This document shows positions 51,531 to 63,756 of a stretch of 64,000 nt of DNA, piece by piece (the stretch's first letter is position 1; each line of letters begins with the position of its first letter). The translations under genes were made by a program, and so were the position numbers. The notes beneath the pieces were generated by a model, which was given only the letters and a program-made list of their open reading frames with translations, did no database searches and was not told the origin of the DNA. The stretch is from contig JBNGIO010006285.1 of the NCBI GenBank assembly GCA_049999805.1, positions 21,008-85,007 of the forward strand, in the 5' to 3' direction. This DNA is from Folioceros fuciformis. Lineage: Eukaryota; Anthocerotophyta; Anthocerotopsida; Anthocerotales.

Positions 51531-53731
51531 TTAAGCTGCGACCGTCGACTTCTCCGCAGATGGAGGTACCGCGACTTTGGACACAGTTGGGCTGTCCACT
51601 GCCAGACCCATAGCATGCAGACCGTTGTCCACGTAGATTACAGATCCGGTAATGGCAGATGCCAGGTTTGATGCAAGGAACGCTGCTGTATTTCCGACCT
51701 CATCTGTGTCATCAGTCCAAGTATTAGATAGCGTCACAAGAAAATTAACTCCAGAAAAGTGTTTTGCGTGCACATTTTGCGCTCACCAGCATCAAGCTCC
51801 TTCTGCAAAGGAGCATTCGCAGTGGAGTAGTTGATCATGTCATCGATGAAACCAATTGCTTTCGCTGCCCTACTTCGCAAAGGCCCTGAAAATTTCAGCC
51901 ATTGTCAAGCAACCGGGCACAACCACATTTAAAACTTCAAAATTACGTATCGTCTATTCGAATACCTGCCGATATAGTATTGACACGGATGTTGTACTTT
52001 CTCCCAGCTTCGAAGGCAAGCAACTGCAGAGCAAGGTAAATGCAATGAAGAAGCTCAATGTACCTGAAAGGTGAAGAGCCAAATACACAAAGATTACATA
52101 CCCTCGTGTCACTCTCCAAAGCTGCCTTTGCTGAGCTCATTCCACCCCCATATCTGCAGGCAGCTCAAAAACTTGGTAAGAACCAGAAGGCTTGCATTGG
52201 CTGGTGGAGGGGATGTGGGGGAGGAAGGGACAGTTGGGGGAGAAGGAGACGGGGAGCAATGGACTCCAAAGGACACTGACCCCGGAATAATCCGCTCGGA
52301 AGCAAGATAAGTGAGCGAGATGGACGCACCGCCTGTCGTAATCCCACAGGCATCACACTCGTTGCTGACAGCCTGAAGGACGTCTTTCACGATCAAGCGC
52401 TAGGATTAAACAAATCTGCAAACCTGGGTTTATAAAGGGCGCAAAGTGCTTCAGCAACGACACGTATGAGTAACTCGAGGCGGAGACGGCCGCAAGATAG
52501 CCCTTCCTTGAAGTTTCGAGGAGGGGTTTGGTCACCTGTCCAGAAGCAGCCACATGAGCAGAAAGGCCCAAGACCGGAGAGTCACCAGATGCAAATCATG
52601 CAAGCAGGCTCACCTCTGGTCCGTTAGCCAATGAGTGCACCAGGATGTCAATGCTGCCATAATCCTTCTTCACCCGGTCAGCAACTTCCTACACACATAG
52701 CACGCAACAGGACTATCATCAATCCTTCAAACAGCCCATGCTTCCGTGAAAGAGACTGGAATCAATACTATTCTTTTATGAGCACAAGAGTTCAGTTCCT
52801 GCACCCTCACCTGAACAGTCCAACCTTCCGCGCCAGCATATCTCTTGTTCTTCAAGATCTGAGAAACAGAAGCAGCACATTCAGATCTACCTGCAGCAAG
52901 ATAGCAGGTGGAGAGAAGCTAACCTGCACCGACCTCTTCAGGCACGTCGTCCAGAGTATCAAACACAGCATCCAAGGGGTAGACTTTGGCAATCTCTAGG
53001 AGCGACCCGTTAGCAAGCCTGCCAAAGGCACTCAAAAGCATGAGACGCCGTAACATCCCCCGAAAGCACCTTCCACTGAACCGATTGCCAACAAAATGCG
53101 TGGCTTACACTCTGGAGTCGTCGAACTTGCCGCGCCTCAGACTCGTTTCAAAGATATTCAGCGCCTGCAACACAACATGCCGATGCTGATGCAGCCCGAG
53201 CCTCGCAGAACCGAATTCAGTGCAACAGCGAAGTTCAGTTCATGCCACGCACAGGCACCCAGGTCCCGACAAGAATTTCGGCTCCAGCTGCAGCCAGGGC
53301 CTTGGCGATGGCCCATCCGAAGCCTTGATCGTCAGCGATGCCTGCAATGAAGGCCCTCTTGCCTACAGGTTCCCCGAGCCTGCGTGAGCCGGACATGCAT
53401 GCATGCACCAAACCACAACGAGCAGTAAGCGCGACAAGAGCAGCAAGATTTTGTCACCTCGCAGGTCGATTTGCAGCCCGGCCGGAGGCGATCCCGTGCC
53501 CGCCCCGTTGCCAGACGCCACCACCTGCAGCCGCGACTTGTGCTGCGCAGCTGCGGCGATGCTGCCTGTCGACCTCACCGAGGATTTGAGGGACAGCGAG
53601 CCCGGGAAGATGGAGAGCTTGTCGGAAGACACAGCTGCCAGAACTCTGCAGCAGAGCTTCGGCTGAGTTGAGGCAGACGCAGCCAACATGGACGACGACA
53701 ATGCGGCTGCGGACGCCATCCTGCGGCGCAT
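51531..53731 (-). CDS. ENR (MOD1): Enoyl-[acyl-carrier-protein] reductase (NADH), chloroplast, 12 exons
   Basis: Exons in coding order (complement): 53458-53731, 53253-53362, 53109-53164, 52934-53018, 52811-52858, 52614-52688, 52424-52535, 52281-52332, 52102-52153, 51966-52023, 51787-51885 and 51531-51703. All phases agree and give 397 residues with no break. Residues 1 to about 75 form a Ser/Ala-rich transit peptide. The mature enzyme shows [20 protein letters not shown] (NADH site), [40 protein letters not shown] and the catalytic YGGGMSSAK, with Tyr272 and Lys280 at the plant spacing. It continues with [19 protein letters not shown] and ends in an [16 protein letters not shown] block. It performs the last reduction of each plastid type II fatty acid synthesis cycle. 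Two in-frame ATGs are possible (53731, 53719); I took the first. The exon 4 donor (GAG-GTCGGT) is weak but fits phase and family. Confidence 0.95.
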
Positions 53732-54764
53732 CAGCAGCGGCGGCCCATCAGCTTTGCGTGTCCGCGCAGGTGAGCTCACAAGAAAATGCGGGCGCCCGGT
53801 TCTCGCTCACCCGCTACGGCGCTAGCTGGAAGATGTTGCTAACAAGGGACGCACAGCACACCACAGCACAGCACGGCGCAGGTGCAGGGGGCGCACTGGT
53901 GGAAAGCCGTTCAAAGCACTACTAGCATGGCATTCGCAATAGTCCATTCTCCTTCCCCTTCCCCGACTTGTCTACATCCGAAGAAAAATACACATCACCT
54001 ACCTACGTGCGTGTCAATTCCATCAAAATCTCGCTTAGCGAGACACAAAAACACATCGTTTTATCATCCGAGTGAGCTTGAGGGAAAAGAAAGCAACATC
54101 TGGAGCTGAACATGAACATACTGTAGAACACAGGACATGGGTGGAACCAGGGTAAGTCAGCGCCTGAGAGTCGACTGTGTATTTCTTGCTATCCAGCAGG
54201 AAAGAAGCGACTGTGGATGCAGCACGACGTCGGAGTACAACAAAAAATGACACTGGAATCACGAGGAGAGGAAGCCTGGACACTGGAGAACTGAGGAAAA
54301 AAGAGTGGACGTCCTATTCTAGCTGGCTAATGGCTGCCCATGTGCTTGGGTCCACTCTCAGAGAAGGTTCTGATGCAGAGGCCAAGGGTGGGACCGTGGC
54401 ACTGGCGAAAGAAAGCAAGGCAGATAATCTCTCAAATGAGAACAGTAAGAGCCCTATGCCACCTCCAGACTCTTAAGCTGCAGTTTGATCCTTCAGTTGC
54501 AACTCATCTGTTCAAGTCATTGGCCAAAACATTGCATCCGGCCTGACTTCTCACATAAAACTGTCGTTGAGGTAAGTCAGGGCCTTCACGTGGTTGTAAG
54601 ATGCACAAGGACGCACCCTCGAATGCAGACAAGGCTCAAGGGGCTGGGCCCTCCCGATTTTGTCAAAATAGCACTTGCCTTTGAACTAGGGGTCCTGGAA
54701 AAGATGAGATGTTCCATTTGCCTTCATCGATAAGGCTTCTAGGAGCAGGTCGGTCTCCATCAGC
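53732..54764. other. ENR upstream region and WRKY 3' flank
   Basis: No gene recognised. A 99-codon frame at 54177-54476 starts without ATG and is probably WRKY 3' UTR or spacer. Confidence 0.4.
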
Positions 54765-56353
54765 TCATGAGTGTACCACCAATCCGTTGTTGCCGGAAAC
54801 GCTGCGGGAGTGATTGTGGTCGCCTTCATAAGTAACAATCAGCATAGAGGGATTTTCCAATGACCGCTCCACATGCTTTCGGGCAGGGCAGCCTCTGATG
54901 CTGCTGCACTTGTAATACCCTCTGCAAAAGAATATAGTAAAAGTGTTAAATGAGAAACGAAAACGGAAGCTTGCTGCTCTGTGACCCACTCAAGAGTGAA
55001 AGCGAAGTTTGCGCATCCCGACAAACGACATATAACAATGCATGGCATACAAGGGCATCCTACAACTAGATTTCCAGAGCCGCGCGAGAAGCATTCAAGA
55101 AATGCAACAGATCAAGACAAGCCACAACTTCATTCAGCTACTTTTCTCGGACAAGCTGGCGGAGTTGCCGACTGACCTGGGATGAGGGGAACCCTTGATA
55201 GGCTTTTGACCATATTTCCTCCACGAGAAGTCATCCGGAGGGATGTCGGCAAGTTTGTTGCTGATTGCAGGGACGACTGTAGTTCGCTTGATCTTCTGCT
55301 TCCTGGAAACACAACCAAGAGTTAACAGATGAGGAGACGGTAGACAAAGACAGATAAGGGTCCAAACTAGAGGCGAACACAAGAGCTGGAACAGAGGACA
55401 TAGAAATACACCAAACACCTAAGAAGGCAAATCTCAACAAATCCAGAAAAGGTAGGCGAGGAGATGACAAATGTGCAAACTGAAGCCACGAAAGGCAGGC
55501 AGAAGTACCTTCGCTTCGAGCAGTGGCAGCGTCCGGGAGTGGAACATTTGCCTCCGGCTTCATCCGACTTACCCATGCACTTCTTCTTGCCAGACCCTTG
55601 ACTGCTGCGGCCACGGCTAGGAGGCATGGCCGCCGAGTGGGACAGAAGTGGCTTGTCATTGGCAACACTGCCATCCATGCTAAGGGATGACAAGAACGAC
55701 TTTGATGTGGTCGATAAAGGGTTTGAGGTCAGGGAGTGATCGAAGCTGAGAACCGGTTTCCCGGCCATCATGTCCTGCTGGGTATGCAATTGCGGGAATT
55801 GAATCTTGCGGGCCTGATTCTGCAACGTCATCTGCTGCATCTGATGGATATGCTGCAGCTGCTGCTGAAGATGCAGCTGCTGTAATTGAGAGTGCTGCTG
55901 CAATTGAGGATGCTGCTGCGCAGCTACCTCCGCAGCACCATTGCTTCCACCACCAGAAGAACAGCTCTGAGACGGCATAAACGGCAGTGCCTTCAGTGGA
56001 AGCACATCCGACGAGGTCGGGGAGTAAGGGGACGCCGCTAGCGTGTTCGCCGCCGGCTCCAGCTGCCCGAACTCCGATCCCTCAAACCCCGTCGACGGCG
56101 CAGCCTGCGGCCCCATGGGGCCCCGCCTGAAGCGCGCGTGCCCCGTTCTGCTCAACAGCGCCACCACCTTCTTGAACTTGGAGATGGCCGCCCCCGCAAC
56201 TGTCCCGCAATCCTGCTGCAAATCCTGGTGTGGCCGCGCCTGCGACCATATTTGCAGCAGCCTCTGCGCACTCTCCAACCCTGCTCTCGTCGCCTCCTGC
56301 ACATCCTGGACCCGCTCCGTCTTGCTGCTGCAGTAATACTCCATCACCTCCAT
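54765..56353 (-). CDS. Group IId WRKY transcription factor, three exons
   Basis: Exons in coding order (complement): 55509-56353, 55177-55302 and 54765-54921, giving 375 residues. Exon 1 encodes an N-terminal helix region ([10 protein letters not shown]), the [11 protein letters not shown] motif typical of group IId, a Gln/His-rich stretch around residues 145-185, and the plant zinc cluster ending GRCHCSKRR. Exon 2 has the basic [14 protein letters not shown], then WRKYGQK at 309-315; exon 3 supplies the zinc finger C329-x5-C335-x23-H359-x-H361. The intron splitting PR-GYYKC is at the position conserved in this group. The protein should bind W-box DNA (TTGACC/T) in the nucleus; group IId members such as WRKY7, 11 and 17 are calmodulin-binding regulators of defence. 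It is divergent from the gene at 57388, about 1 kb away. Confidence 0.95.
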
Positions 56354-57387
56354 CTCCAGTTGTCCTGCCTTGGCCTCCCTACACCTCCCGTCCGTTCATC
56401 CCTGCCGTCCTCCTCCTCCCACGCTCACCCTGGACAGCCACGCACCACCAGCACCGTTCAACAACCGAATACACATACATAATAACAAAACAAGCAAGAA
56501 GCACCGCAATTAGCATAGGCACCTGCCTCCCCGGGTTCCTTCAACCCAGCTTCACAAACAGCCCTCCTCCTCTTCCCCTACTTCTCCCTCCCCCTCTCCC
56601 TCTCCAAAGCAAAGCAAACAACTTACATTGCCTCTTCCTCTTCGTCTCCTTCTCGTCTTCTTTCAGGGCTCGGAGCCACGGCCATCAGGCCGCTTCCATG
56701 CAGGCGAAAGGCCCCAACCGCACCATAGCAGCGCCATAGCCGCTACCGAGCCCGAGACGCCTTGCAGAGCCAACAGCCTGTTGGGTGCAGGCCCGCTTCT
56801 TGCAACAAGCGCGTCTCCTTCGAGGAGAAGACGTCTCGAGACGTGAGAGGGCAGGAGGAGGAGGAGCAGCAGAGAGTAGAACAGAAACGTAAGGGGAATC
56901 CGAGAGAGCTCTCCGCTGATGAGAGGGAGCACAACGCTAGCCAGCCTCGCACTTTAGTCGCTCGCGCGGAGAGAGGAGGAGAGGGAGAAGGAGAGAGAAA
57001 GGTGTAGAAAGAGAAACCAAGAGCGTGTAGAGAGAGGAATGGTACCAGGAGTCAAAGCTTCCCCTGATAACGTAACGTCGTCATGGTGTGACAGGCACCG
57101 CCCACCCATCCCCCCGTTCCGGTTAAAGGAGACCCGACCGACTGACTGGCGTTTTATGAGATGACGGTGTCTCGTGTTTCCTGGTTCCATTGATGCCGCG
57201 TCGACTGGCGTCCATGCCCGTTGCCAGACCAGGCCTGTGGAGTCCGGACAAGTCAACTGGAAGTCGAGTTTACCATGATGCGTTACGGGCTCTAACCTGG
57301 GTCAACTCGTCTTTTCGGAGACGAGCGCGAATTTTAGGGTTTCAGTGTTGGTTGAGCGTCTGGCGTGCAGCTGCATCGAGGAGAGCG
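56354..57387. promoter_or_regulatory. Region between divergent WRKY and small membrane protein genes
   Basis: CT-rich immediately upstream of the WRKY start (56540-56660) and GA-rich further on (56850-57040), which reads as long pyrimidine-rich leaders for transcripts going left. A TTGACT-type W-box core lies near 57254 (complement), which would allow WRKY self-regulation; this is only a core match. Confidence 0.4.
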
Positions 57388-58026
57388 ATGGCGATGGCGG
57401 CCGCGGAAGCTACGGGAACCGCGATGTCGCTTTGGGGGAGGATCAAGAGCCAGAAGCACAACATCCTCGGTATGACCATGATGTTGTCGTTTTTCGTCAT
57501 GTCCACCAAGCTGCTGGACATGGACAAGGAGCTCACCAGGGTGAAGAAGGATCACGAGGATGCGCAGGTTAGGGTGCTGCTGCTGCTTCTGCAAGGTGTT
57601 GGATTGAATTCACGTGTTTTCTGTTGTGTGAATTGCTTTTGCGGATGGACGGGCGGGGTTGCAGGAGGAGGCTGATGAGCTGCGGCGGAAGGTGAGCGGG
57701 TTGAAGGAGTCAGTGTTACGGGAGGTTTCGAGAGCTGCTAGCGCCAGGGACAGTGTGGCCAATTTGAAGTCCAGGCTGCAGGTTTTGATGGAGGAGCGTA
57801 TGGCGGACATGCATATTTCCACCGCCTCGGGGAAGCAGCAGTCTGGTTTGTGCTGGTGTTGTTTTGTCAGCTCACTTCAACTTTTTTTCCGGAGAAGTGG
57901 AATTGATGGTAAACCGGATTGACAAATTTTGATTTTGTGTGTGATCACTGTGTTTTGCTTGCAGGGAGCACTGCTGAATCGCAGCAGGAGCCGCAGCAGC
58001 AGAGCGGGAAGACGTTCATGGTGTAG
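57388..58026 (+). CDS. Small coiled-coil membrane protein, three exons
   Basis: Exons 57388-57567, 57665-57845 and 57965-58026 join in phase into 140 residues. Residues about 24-43 (HNILGMTMMLSFFVMSTKLL) are hydrophobic and probably one membrane segment. Then comes a charged coiled coil (DKELTRVKKDHEDAQEEADE to SRLQVLMEERMADM), and a Gln/Ser-rich end SGKTFMV. An earlier ATG-less frame from 57190 is leader sequence. Plants encode small proteins of this layout, but I cannot name the family. Topology suggests a short N-terminus on one side and a coiled coil on the other, possibly a scaffold or contact-site protein; that is inference. Clean splice sites support a real gene. Confidence 0.75.
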
Positions 58027-60375
58027 AGTTTGCGGAAGCTGGGCTTTTGGAGGCTTGTGTACTCAAATGAATTGTGCTTTGCGAATCTGGGAGATCGATC
58101 ATGCATCTGCCTAGCTGAGTTGCTAACTGGAACGGGAGCGGGTGCAAGAGCGGGAGGCGGACTGTCGTCGTTTGGTGGCACCCCTGCCACTTCCATTGCT
58201 GTGGACAAGAGGACTTATTAATGGTTTTGGATTCCAACACACTCCTGTACAAAGTCGCCAGCATGCGGCCAAAGTACGGCTTCCGTGATGATGACATTGT
58301 GAATAGTATACTGAAGTGCTGAGAGCTTCTGACCGGTGCGCCTTGTCCGGGTCCATAGGAACTCTGGTCTTTTGCGGGGAGGAAGGTTCAGGACACCTGT
58401 GCTGGTGGAGACCCGTGAAATAGATTACATATGCACCGCTGCCCCGAGAGAAGTTGGTTCGTGGGTAGTGTATAGCTGGCTCCTCTGCTGTCGTATGCAG
58501 TGCTGCTGACTTTGCATGATCTCCTCCTCGTTGTTTTTCGGAAAGATCCGTGTGACCCTCTCCCCGTCCACACATGTTCGCATGCCCAGATTAGGGATTA
58601 GGCTGGGCCGGGGTCAGCATTTGCCGAGTCTAATGCAGGTTTGATGGCTTGCTAATTCTGGCAGCGGTGGGATGCATGCGCAGGCGGCACCAGCCGCTTG
58701 TCAAGTCAAAGAAACGAGGAGGTAGAGGAGAGACAGGAGGAGCAGCGAGGAAGTAGAGGAGAACCACAGATGTCCAGACACGTGGGGAGTTACCAGCAGG
58801 CAGACAAAGGCTTCAACTGTTTTGTCAGATCCAACTGGGCTATAGGCAGGTGAGAGACAAAACAAACAAAGCAACCCAAATCAGTCAGTCAACTGGTGGC
58901 CATCAGGAATCTCCTTTCCTATTTCCAGCAATGCATACTGAATCCGTCGAAATCTTTGACGCTCTCCTAGCTGCATGTAAACCGGCCCTGTCTTGTCTGT
59001 GATTGGGTTGTGGGTGAAACCGTGAATGCAACGGCGCATGCTGCTTTACGTTACCACCAGCAGGAGTGGCATGTACTACCACCACCCTGAATTGAATGCA
59101 TTGCAGGCCAGCTTCACCAACACGGCACCAAGTCAAACCCTAGCGTTTGATCCTGTGGCGTCCGGCGTGACGTAGTTAGTGGCATCTGGGGATAAAGGAG
59201 TTTGACCCCGGTTTGGTAGGTGGGGTACATCCTGTGTGTACATACTTTTGTTCTCTCTCCTCCTCCCTTCCCTTTCCTTGTCTGCCCTTCTCTTCCCTTC
59301 CATTCCCGAATCCCCTCTCCCGCTTTCCATGTGCAGGACACTTGTGTGGAGGGTGTGCAGGTAGGGCCTCTCATCTTCCTTCACTCCCTTCACGCAAGCC
59401 AAGTGTATAGCGTGGAGGTAAGGGCGGGTCAAACCGGCTTACGCGGTACAAACATTCTCCCGATTACCGTCCCGTCCGCTCCGGTACAATAATAGTGGGC
59501 CACACACACATTGAAGGTATGGCTTCCTCATATTCCTCGCATGCCGAAATTGCCAAATGCCTCGTCTGCCTTTCTGGCCCCCATTTGTCGGGCGCTATCC
59601 ACTGACATCACCTGGGTTTTGCAGCCGGACATGGGCAGGGCAGGGCAGGTCAGGCCAGGCCAGGCCAGGCCGGGTCAGGCCCTTTTATAGTCTATTATTT
59701 CCATGACGCAAAACAATGACACGACTGAGGAGGCTTCTTGTTTGACAGCATAGACCAAGTGAGACTGGTACTCCACCGCCATGATGGGACGGGTACGTGT
59801 ATGCAAGTTCCGTTGGTAATATATCTCCATTTAAATTCTTTTTTTCTCAAATAAATGTATTCATTCCAGGTATTCAACCATTGTAGAATTCGGATATCAG
59901 AAGTCATGGATGATTAGAGATACAATCCACGGTGTGCCTCGTGAGCTGTATGCAGAACGCCGGCAGCGGCTGTTTTGTCGTTAGCGATTGAAGGGAAAGG
60001 AAACATTGGGGCCAAGTTGACCCAGGGCACACTCTCCGAGACCTCCCAGGCTACGTTGGCCTCATGAGGCGTTGGGAGCAGCACTCGGCGGTGGCAGTGG
60101 CAGGGCTTTGGGCGGGGCCGTTGGATGGTCGACGCCCATTCAATGCGACCACAACATTCACACCGCAAAGCCCGACACTGCCCCGCATTCTGCGCCACGC
60201 CCGCCCGTAGCCTCCCCTCCTCCCCAACCAGCATCACCAATCGGTCGGGTGGGACCCGCTGCCTGTTGTGGCTGCACCATCAGGCATTCGCTGTACCAGT
60301 TGGCAACAACACAAGGCGGGCGAGCTGCACCTCTCGCACCGTCCGCCCACCTGCTCTCCATCTAACAGACTTTGT
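58027..60375. other. Spacer, no gene recognised
   Basis: Includes the 3' flank of the preceding gene. Noted only a CT-rich block at 59255-59335 and a short GGCCA/GGGCA simple repeat at 59630-59680. Open frames are short and not family-like. Confidence 0.45.
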
Positions 60376-60569
60376 CAACGTACATATACGCGCATCTCAC
60401 CTACATGCTTTTCAATTTATTATCTATTTCATTTACTTTAAAAATCTTTCAACTAGAGTTAATATTATTAGTTCTAACTTTATTTTTCTTATATAAATAA
60501 GAAAAATCAAGTAAGATTGAAAGTTAGTGGGAAGTTAACATAATAGATCCATCAAACACTCCAAGGCGA

Positions 60570-60650
60570 GGGTAATAAAGGCTTTATGGGTAGCCTTGAT
60601 GGGTTTGAAAATAAAGGCTTTATGGGTAGCCTTGATGGCTTTGAAAATAA
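60570..60650. repeat. 33-35-base tandem duplication
   Basis: ATAAAGGCTTTATGGGTAGC plus CTTGATGG occurs twice in a row with one or two differences. Confidence 0.85.
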
Positions 60651-60694
60651 ATTTCTTCTTAAGAGAAACGTAGTTGTAATTCTTGTGTTAAGAG

Positions 60695-61030
60695 AGAGAC
60701 TTGTGAAGAGCTTGGTTAGTAAGTTTGTGGGTAGTAGCTAATTGGTATGTGCATTGCTATGCATCTTGATATAGTTCGCGAGTCATCAAGAGCCATGTGC
60801 TAGCAGCTATAAAGAGCTTAGTTAGTAAGTTTGTGAACGACTTAAAGGGTAGTAGCTAGTTAGGTGTGCACGCCAAACTCTTTATCATGCAAGCATTATG
60901 CATAAAGAGCAATATCTCAAGAGGTGGTTTGTGAGTGATTAGTATCCTTAGGCTCAGAGTTATCTAGAGCTTAGTTAGTGACTTTGTCATAAAGTTCAAG
61001 GCAATAGCCAATTGGGTGTAGAGCCCATTC
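60695..61030. repeat. Degenerate repeats with GAGCTTAGTTAGTAAGTTTGTG core
   Basis: Three copies near 60707, 60816 and 60967, each followed by a GTAGCTA- or ATAGCCAATTGGGTGT-like segment; spacing about 110-150 bases. Confidence 0.65.
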
Positions 61031-61294
61031 ACCAAATTGTCTAGAGATCCCTTTTAGAGATAGAGTGGTATGTAAGGATCATCCCATTTTCTAGCAAGTG
61101 TTTAGTTTAGGTTAACTTATGGGATAAAATTAGAGCTAGAGTGACATTCCTCGTTAAGCTTTGAGGATACTATGTGGTAAGACTTGAGTTAAAAGAGAAG
61201 TGGAGAGCTTAATTCCTATGTCTTTCAAAGAGTTCAGGGTCTATCTAGGCCCTTTCACATCCCTTTCATGAAGCAGGATTGAGTGCAGGGCGGC

Positions 61295-61560
61295 AAGGTG
61301 ATTGGTGGTAGCGGGATTGAGTGTAAGGCGGCAGGGTGGTAGTCCAAGGCTGTGGGTGGCGAATTTACAAACTATGGTTGTGGTTGCAAGGTTGTGCTTG
61401 AAGCTACTAGGGACCGAAGTTCATGGATTGCAGAGCTCTGCCCATTGGGAACACTCGGAACATAGGGTGGCAATCCAAGTCTGTGGGCAGCAAACTCCAA
61501 ACACTATGATCACCACGTTGTGCTCGAAGCCGCGGGCCAGCGGGCTTGGTGGATTGTGGG
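61295..61560. repeat. Imperfect duplication of about 130 bases
   Basis: GGTGGTAGTCCAAGGCTGTG near 61335 and GGTGGCAATCCAAGTCTGTG near 61467 start blocks that share ACAAACTATG/AAACACTATG and GTTGTGCTTGAAGC/GTTGTGCTCGAAGC. Confidence 0.65.
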
Positions 61561-61639
61561 GAGTTTGAGCTGCAGGACGGACTTTCTTGTCCCATCCAGG
61601 ACGTGGGATTTTCTTGTGCTATCTAGGAATTTTGTTTCG

Positions 61640-62775
61640 CAATATGCCGATTGCCGAGTTCAAGGCAAGTACTTTAGGACCCCAAGCGATTGAGTAGGAT
61701 CTCGTATCTACAGATTCCCCATCATGCTCTGAGTCACAAGCCCCAATATCTAAATTGGCAAAGACCAAATATAAGCTGGAGCGAATGTTGAAGTCCCTGG
61801 TGGTAGACATCAAGCAGCTTCAATGTGACCTAAAGACCTCTCGGGATGAATTATAAGAACTCCAGTCGACATTTCAGAATTCGAAGCAACAGTATGAGGA
61901 TAAAATTCAATCGCAACAGAAAGAGATTGATGACTTGAGGCAAGTGCATGCAGTGGAATTCCCAATAATACAGGCTGATATCACGCAAAATAGGTACCAA
62001 ATTAAGTCTATCCAGAAGTAGCTGCCGACATTTGTTCCCAAGCTTCATCTCCCTCAAATTCGATCAAATCTATGGGAACATCACCAGGAACAGATGAATT
62101 GCCTTCAAAATGACTTGTCCACAACTTATATGCCCAAGACGAACATCCCAGAATTGTGGGAGGGCATTATGGACTATGTGAAAAAGGAGTTATCGGGCGA
62201 GTGTATGCTTAACAAGGATGTCCCCATATTACGAGATGACATCATGCAAAGAGCCTCATGCCAAATGCGCAGCTTTAAAGCAATTTGTGCACGAAGAACT
62301 CAAGACAATAACTGGCAGATTGGCGGTCTCAAAACTTGAAGTTGCATATCACATCTCTGCGACAAAAGTGATTGTGCAACAAGAGGTCAGCAAGTTCATC
62401 AAGAAACAGGTTCAGCCCTCAACTCCGCTTGACGTTTCTAATTCCCAAAGATTGCTTGTCTTGCCTTCTAATACAGTCACTATCATGGAATCCCAAGAGC
62501 GATTGAGGCGCTCACTTGATTGAGGTTTGCAAGGTTCGAGAACTCCACAACAGGATGTATCTGACTTTCTTGCCACAAAGCTTCATCTCCCTGGGGTTCC
62601 TTTCCAAAATGCCTGGTTGGTTGGGAAGGATCCAGACCGCCCCTTGGTTTTTCTAATTCGATTTCACTCTGCTCAAGATAGGCTTCATATGTCAAAGGCT
62701 CGTACCAACCTTCGGGGTCAAAATATTTTTATTACTGATGATTTAACCAAGTTGTAGGTGAAGACCAAGCAAGCT
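61640..62775 (+). mobile_element. Decayed LINE-like ORF1 with coiled coil and nucleic-acid-binding region
   Basis: Broken frames in one direction. First a Lys/Gln-rich coiled-coil stretch (about 61750-62010: KTKYKLERMLKSLVVDIKQL), then PELWEGIMDYVKKELSGE, then at 62527-62757 a segment with DFLATKLHLPGVPF and FLIRFHSAQDRLHMSKARTN, ending LRGQNIFITDDLTKL. The last part resembles the RNA-binding region of ORF1-type proteins of non-LTR elements and their relatives. Several stops interrupt it. Its reading stops where a Copia LTR begins at about 62776. Confidence 0.5.
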
Positions 62776-62983
62776 GTTAAAGCATATACAGCGAATTATA
62801 TTTCGACTAATATATGGGATAAACTCAGACGAAACGGCGTGACCCTATAAAGTAAGTCGGGTAGATAGGATAATTAGTATTTAACTCACAACACTGATAA
62901 AGGAAGACACTTTATTATTCAATCGAAAATACATAGGAGAATCGCTCAAAGAATCGCTACACTCCCTAATCTCATTGTTCTCA
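62776..62983 (+). mobile_element. Probable 5' LTR of a Copia element
   Basis: Begins TGTTAAAGCATATAC and ends TTGTTCTCA immediately before a primer binding site, so it has the expected TG...CA ends and a typical short Copia length of about 208 bases. The matching 3' LTR would lie beyond the window. Confidence 0.6.
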
Positions 62984-62995
62984 TGGTATCAGAGC
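62984..62995 (+). promoter_or_regulatory. Copia primer binding site (initiator tRNA-Met)
   Basis: TGGTATCAGAGC is the standard plant LTR-retrotransposon primer binding site complementary to the 3' end of initiator methionine tRNA, placed directly after the LTR end. Confidence 0.85.
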
Positions 62996-63058
62996 CATGC
63001 TGAAACCCCCCGAAGAATCTTGGATCTTTCCTTACACACCCTAGCCCAACAACTAGTC

Positions 63059-63756
63059 ATGGCAGCATCGTCAAGCACACCTACCTTTACCTCATAACTC
63101 AAAGAGAAGGATAGGTTCAAGGGGTCCGGCTACACTGTGTGGAGAGTTAGGATGAAGGCCACCTTGCTGGCCAGGGGAGTCTGGATCGTTGTTGATAGGA
63201 CCTACCCCAAACTTAACCCCAACGCCAGTCCTACTCCCACAGCCGATGAAATTGCCAAGTGGGAACAACATAATGCCATTGCTCTTGCCCTGATTATCGG
63301 TGGGCTGGACGCAGACTTGGTCCCAGAGGTAGAGTACCTCACATCTGCACATGGCATATGGGACCAGTTAGAAAAGACATACAAAATCCATAACATAATG
63401 ACACTATGTGTGGTCAGGCAAGAATTCTTCTCCCTCAAAATGAAAGAAGGAGAAAAGGTGTCCTCACATGTCAGCAGGTTTCAGCACCTACATGCCCAGC
63501 TCACTCGATAACAGGATAGAAGATGTCAGAGGTGGACGCTATCGCCCAACTGCGGAGTAGCCTTCCTGCTTCCTACCAAACCTTTGTTACGAGCCAAAAC
63601 GGCCCGATACGCGCTGTCGTAGCTGCCTCCGGTCAAACAGTGACTATCACCTTGGAGGAGGTGATTGGTGCACTATTCCAGGAGGAGCAGAGTCGAGCCT
63701 TCTCACATGCTTTCAGGAACAAGGGAGAGAAGGCATTAGCTACAAACTTCCTGTGA
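63059..63756 (+). pseudogene. Copia gag (UBN2-type) gene, broken
   Basis: ATG at 63059 opens MAASSSSTPTFTS and meets TAA at 63095. The frame then continues with KDRFKGSGYTVWRVRMKATL, EQHNAIALALIIGGLDADL and TSAHGIWDQLEKTYKIHN, and QEFFSLKMKEGEKVSSHVSR, as in plant Copia gag. After a stop at 63509 the reading shifts frame to SEVDAIAQLRSSLPASYQTF and EEQSRAFSHAFRNKGEK up to 63756. A degraded CCHC-like stretch may follow at about 63800-63860. At least one stop and one frame shift make it non-functional. Protease, integrase and reverse transcriptase would be beyond the window. Confidence 0.8.

Noticed and set aside
54177-54476. 99-codon plus-strand frame downstream of WRKY
   Set aside because: No ATG start, no homology, lies where WRKY 3' UTR is expected.
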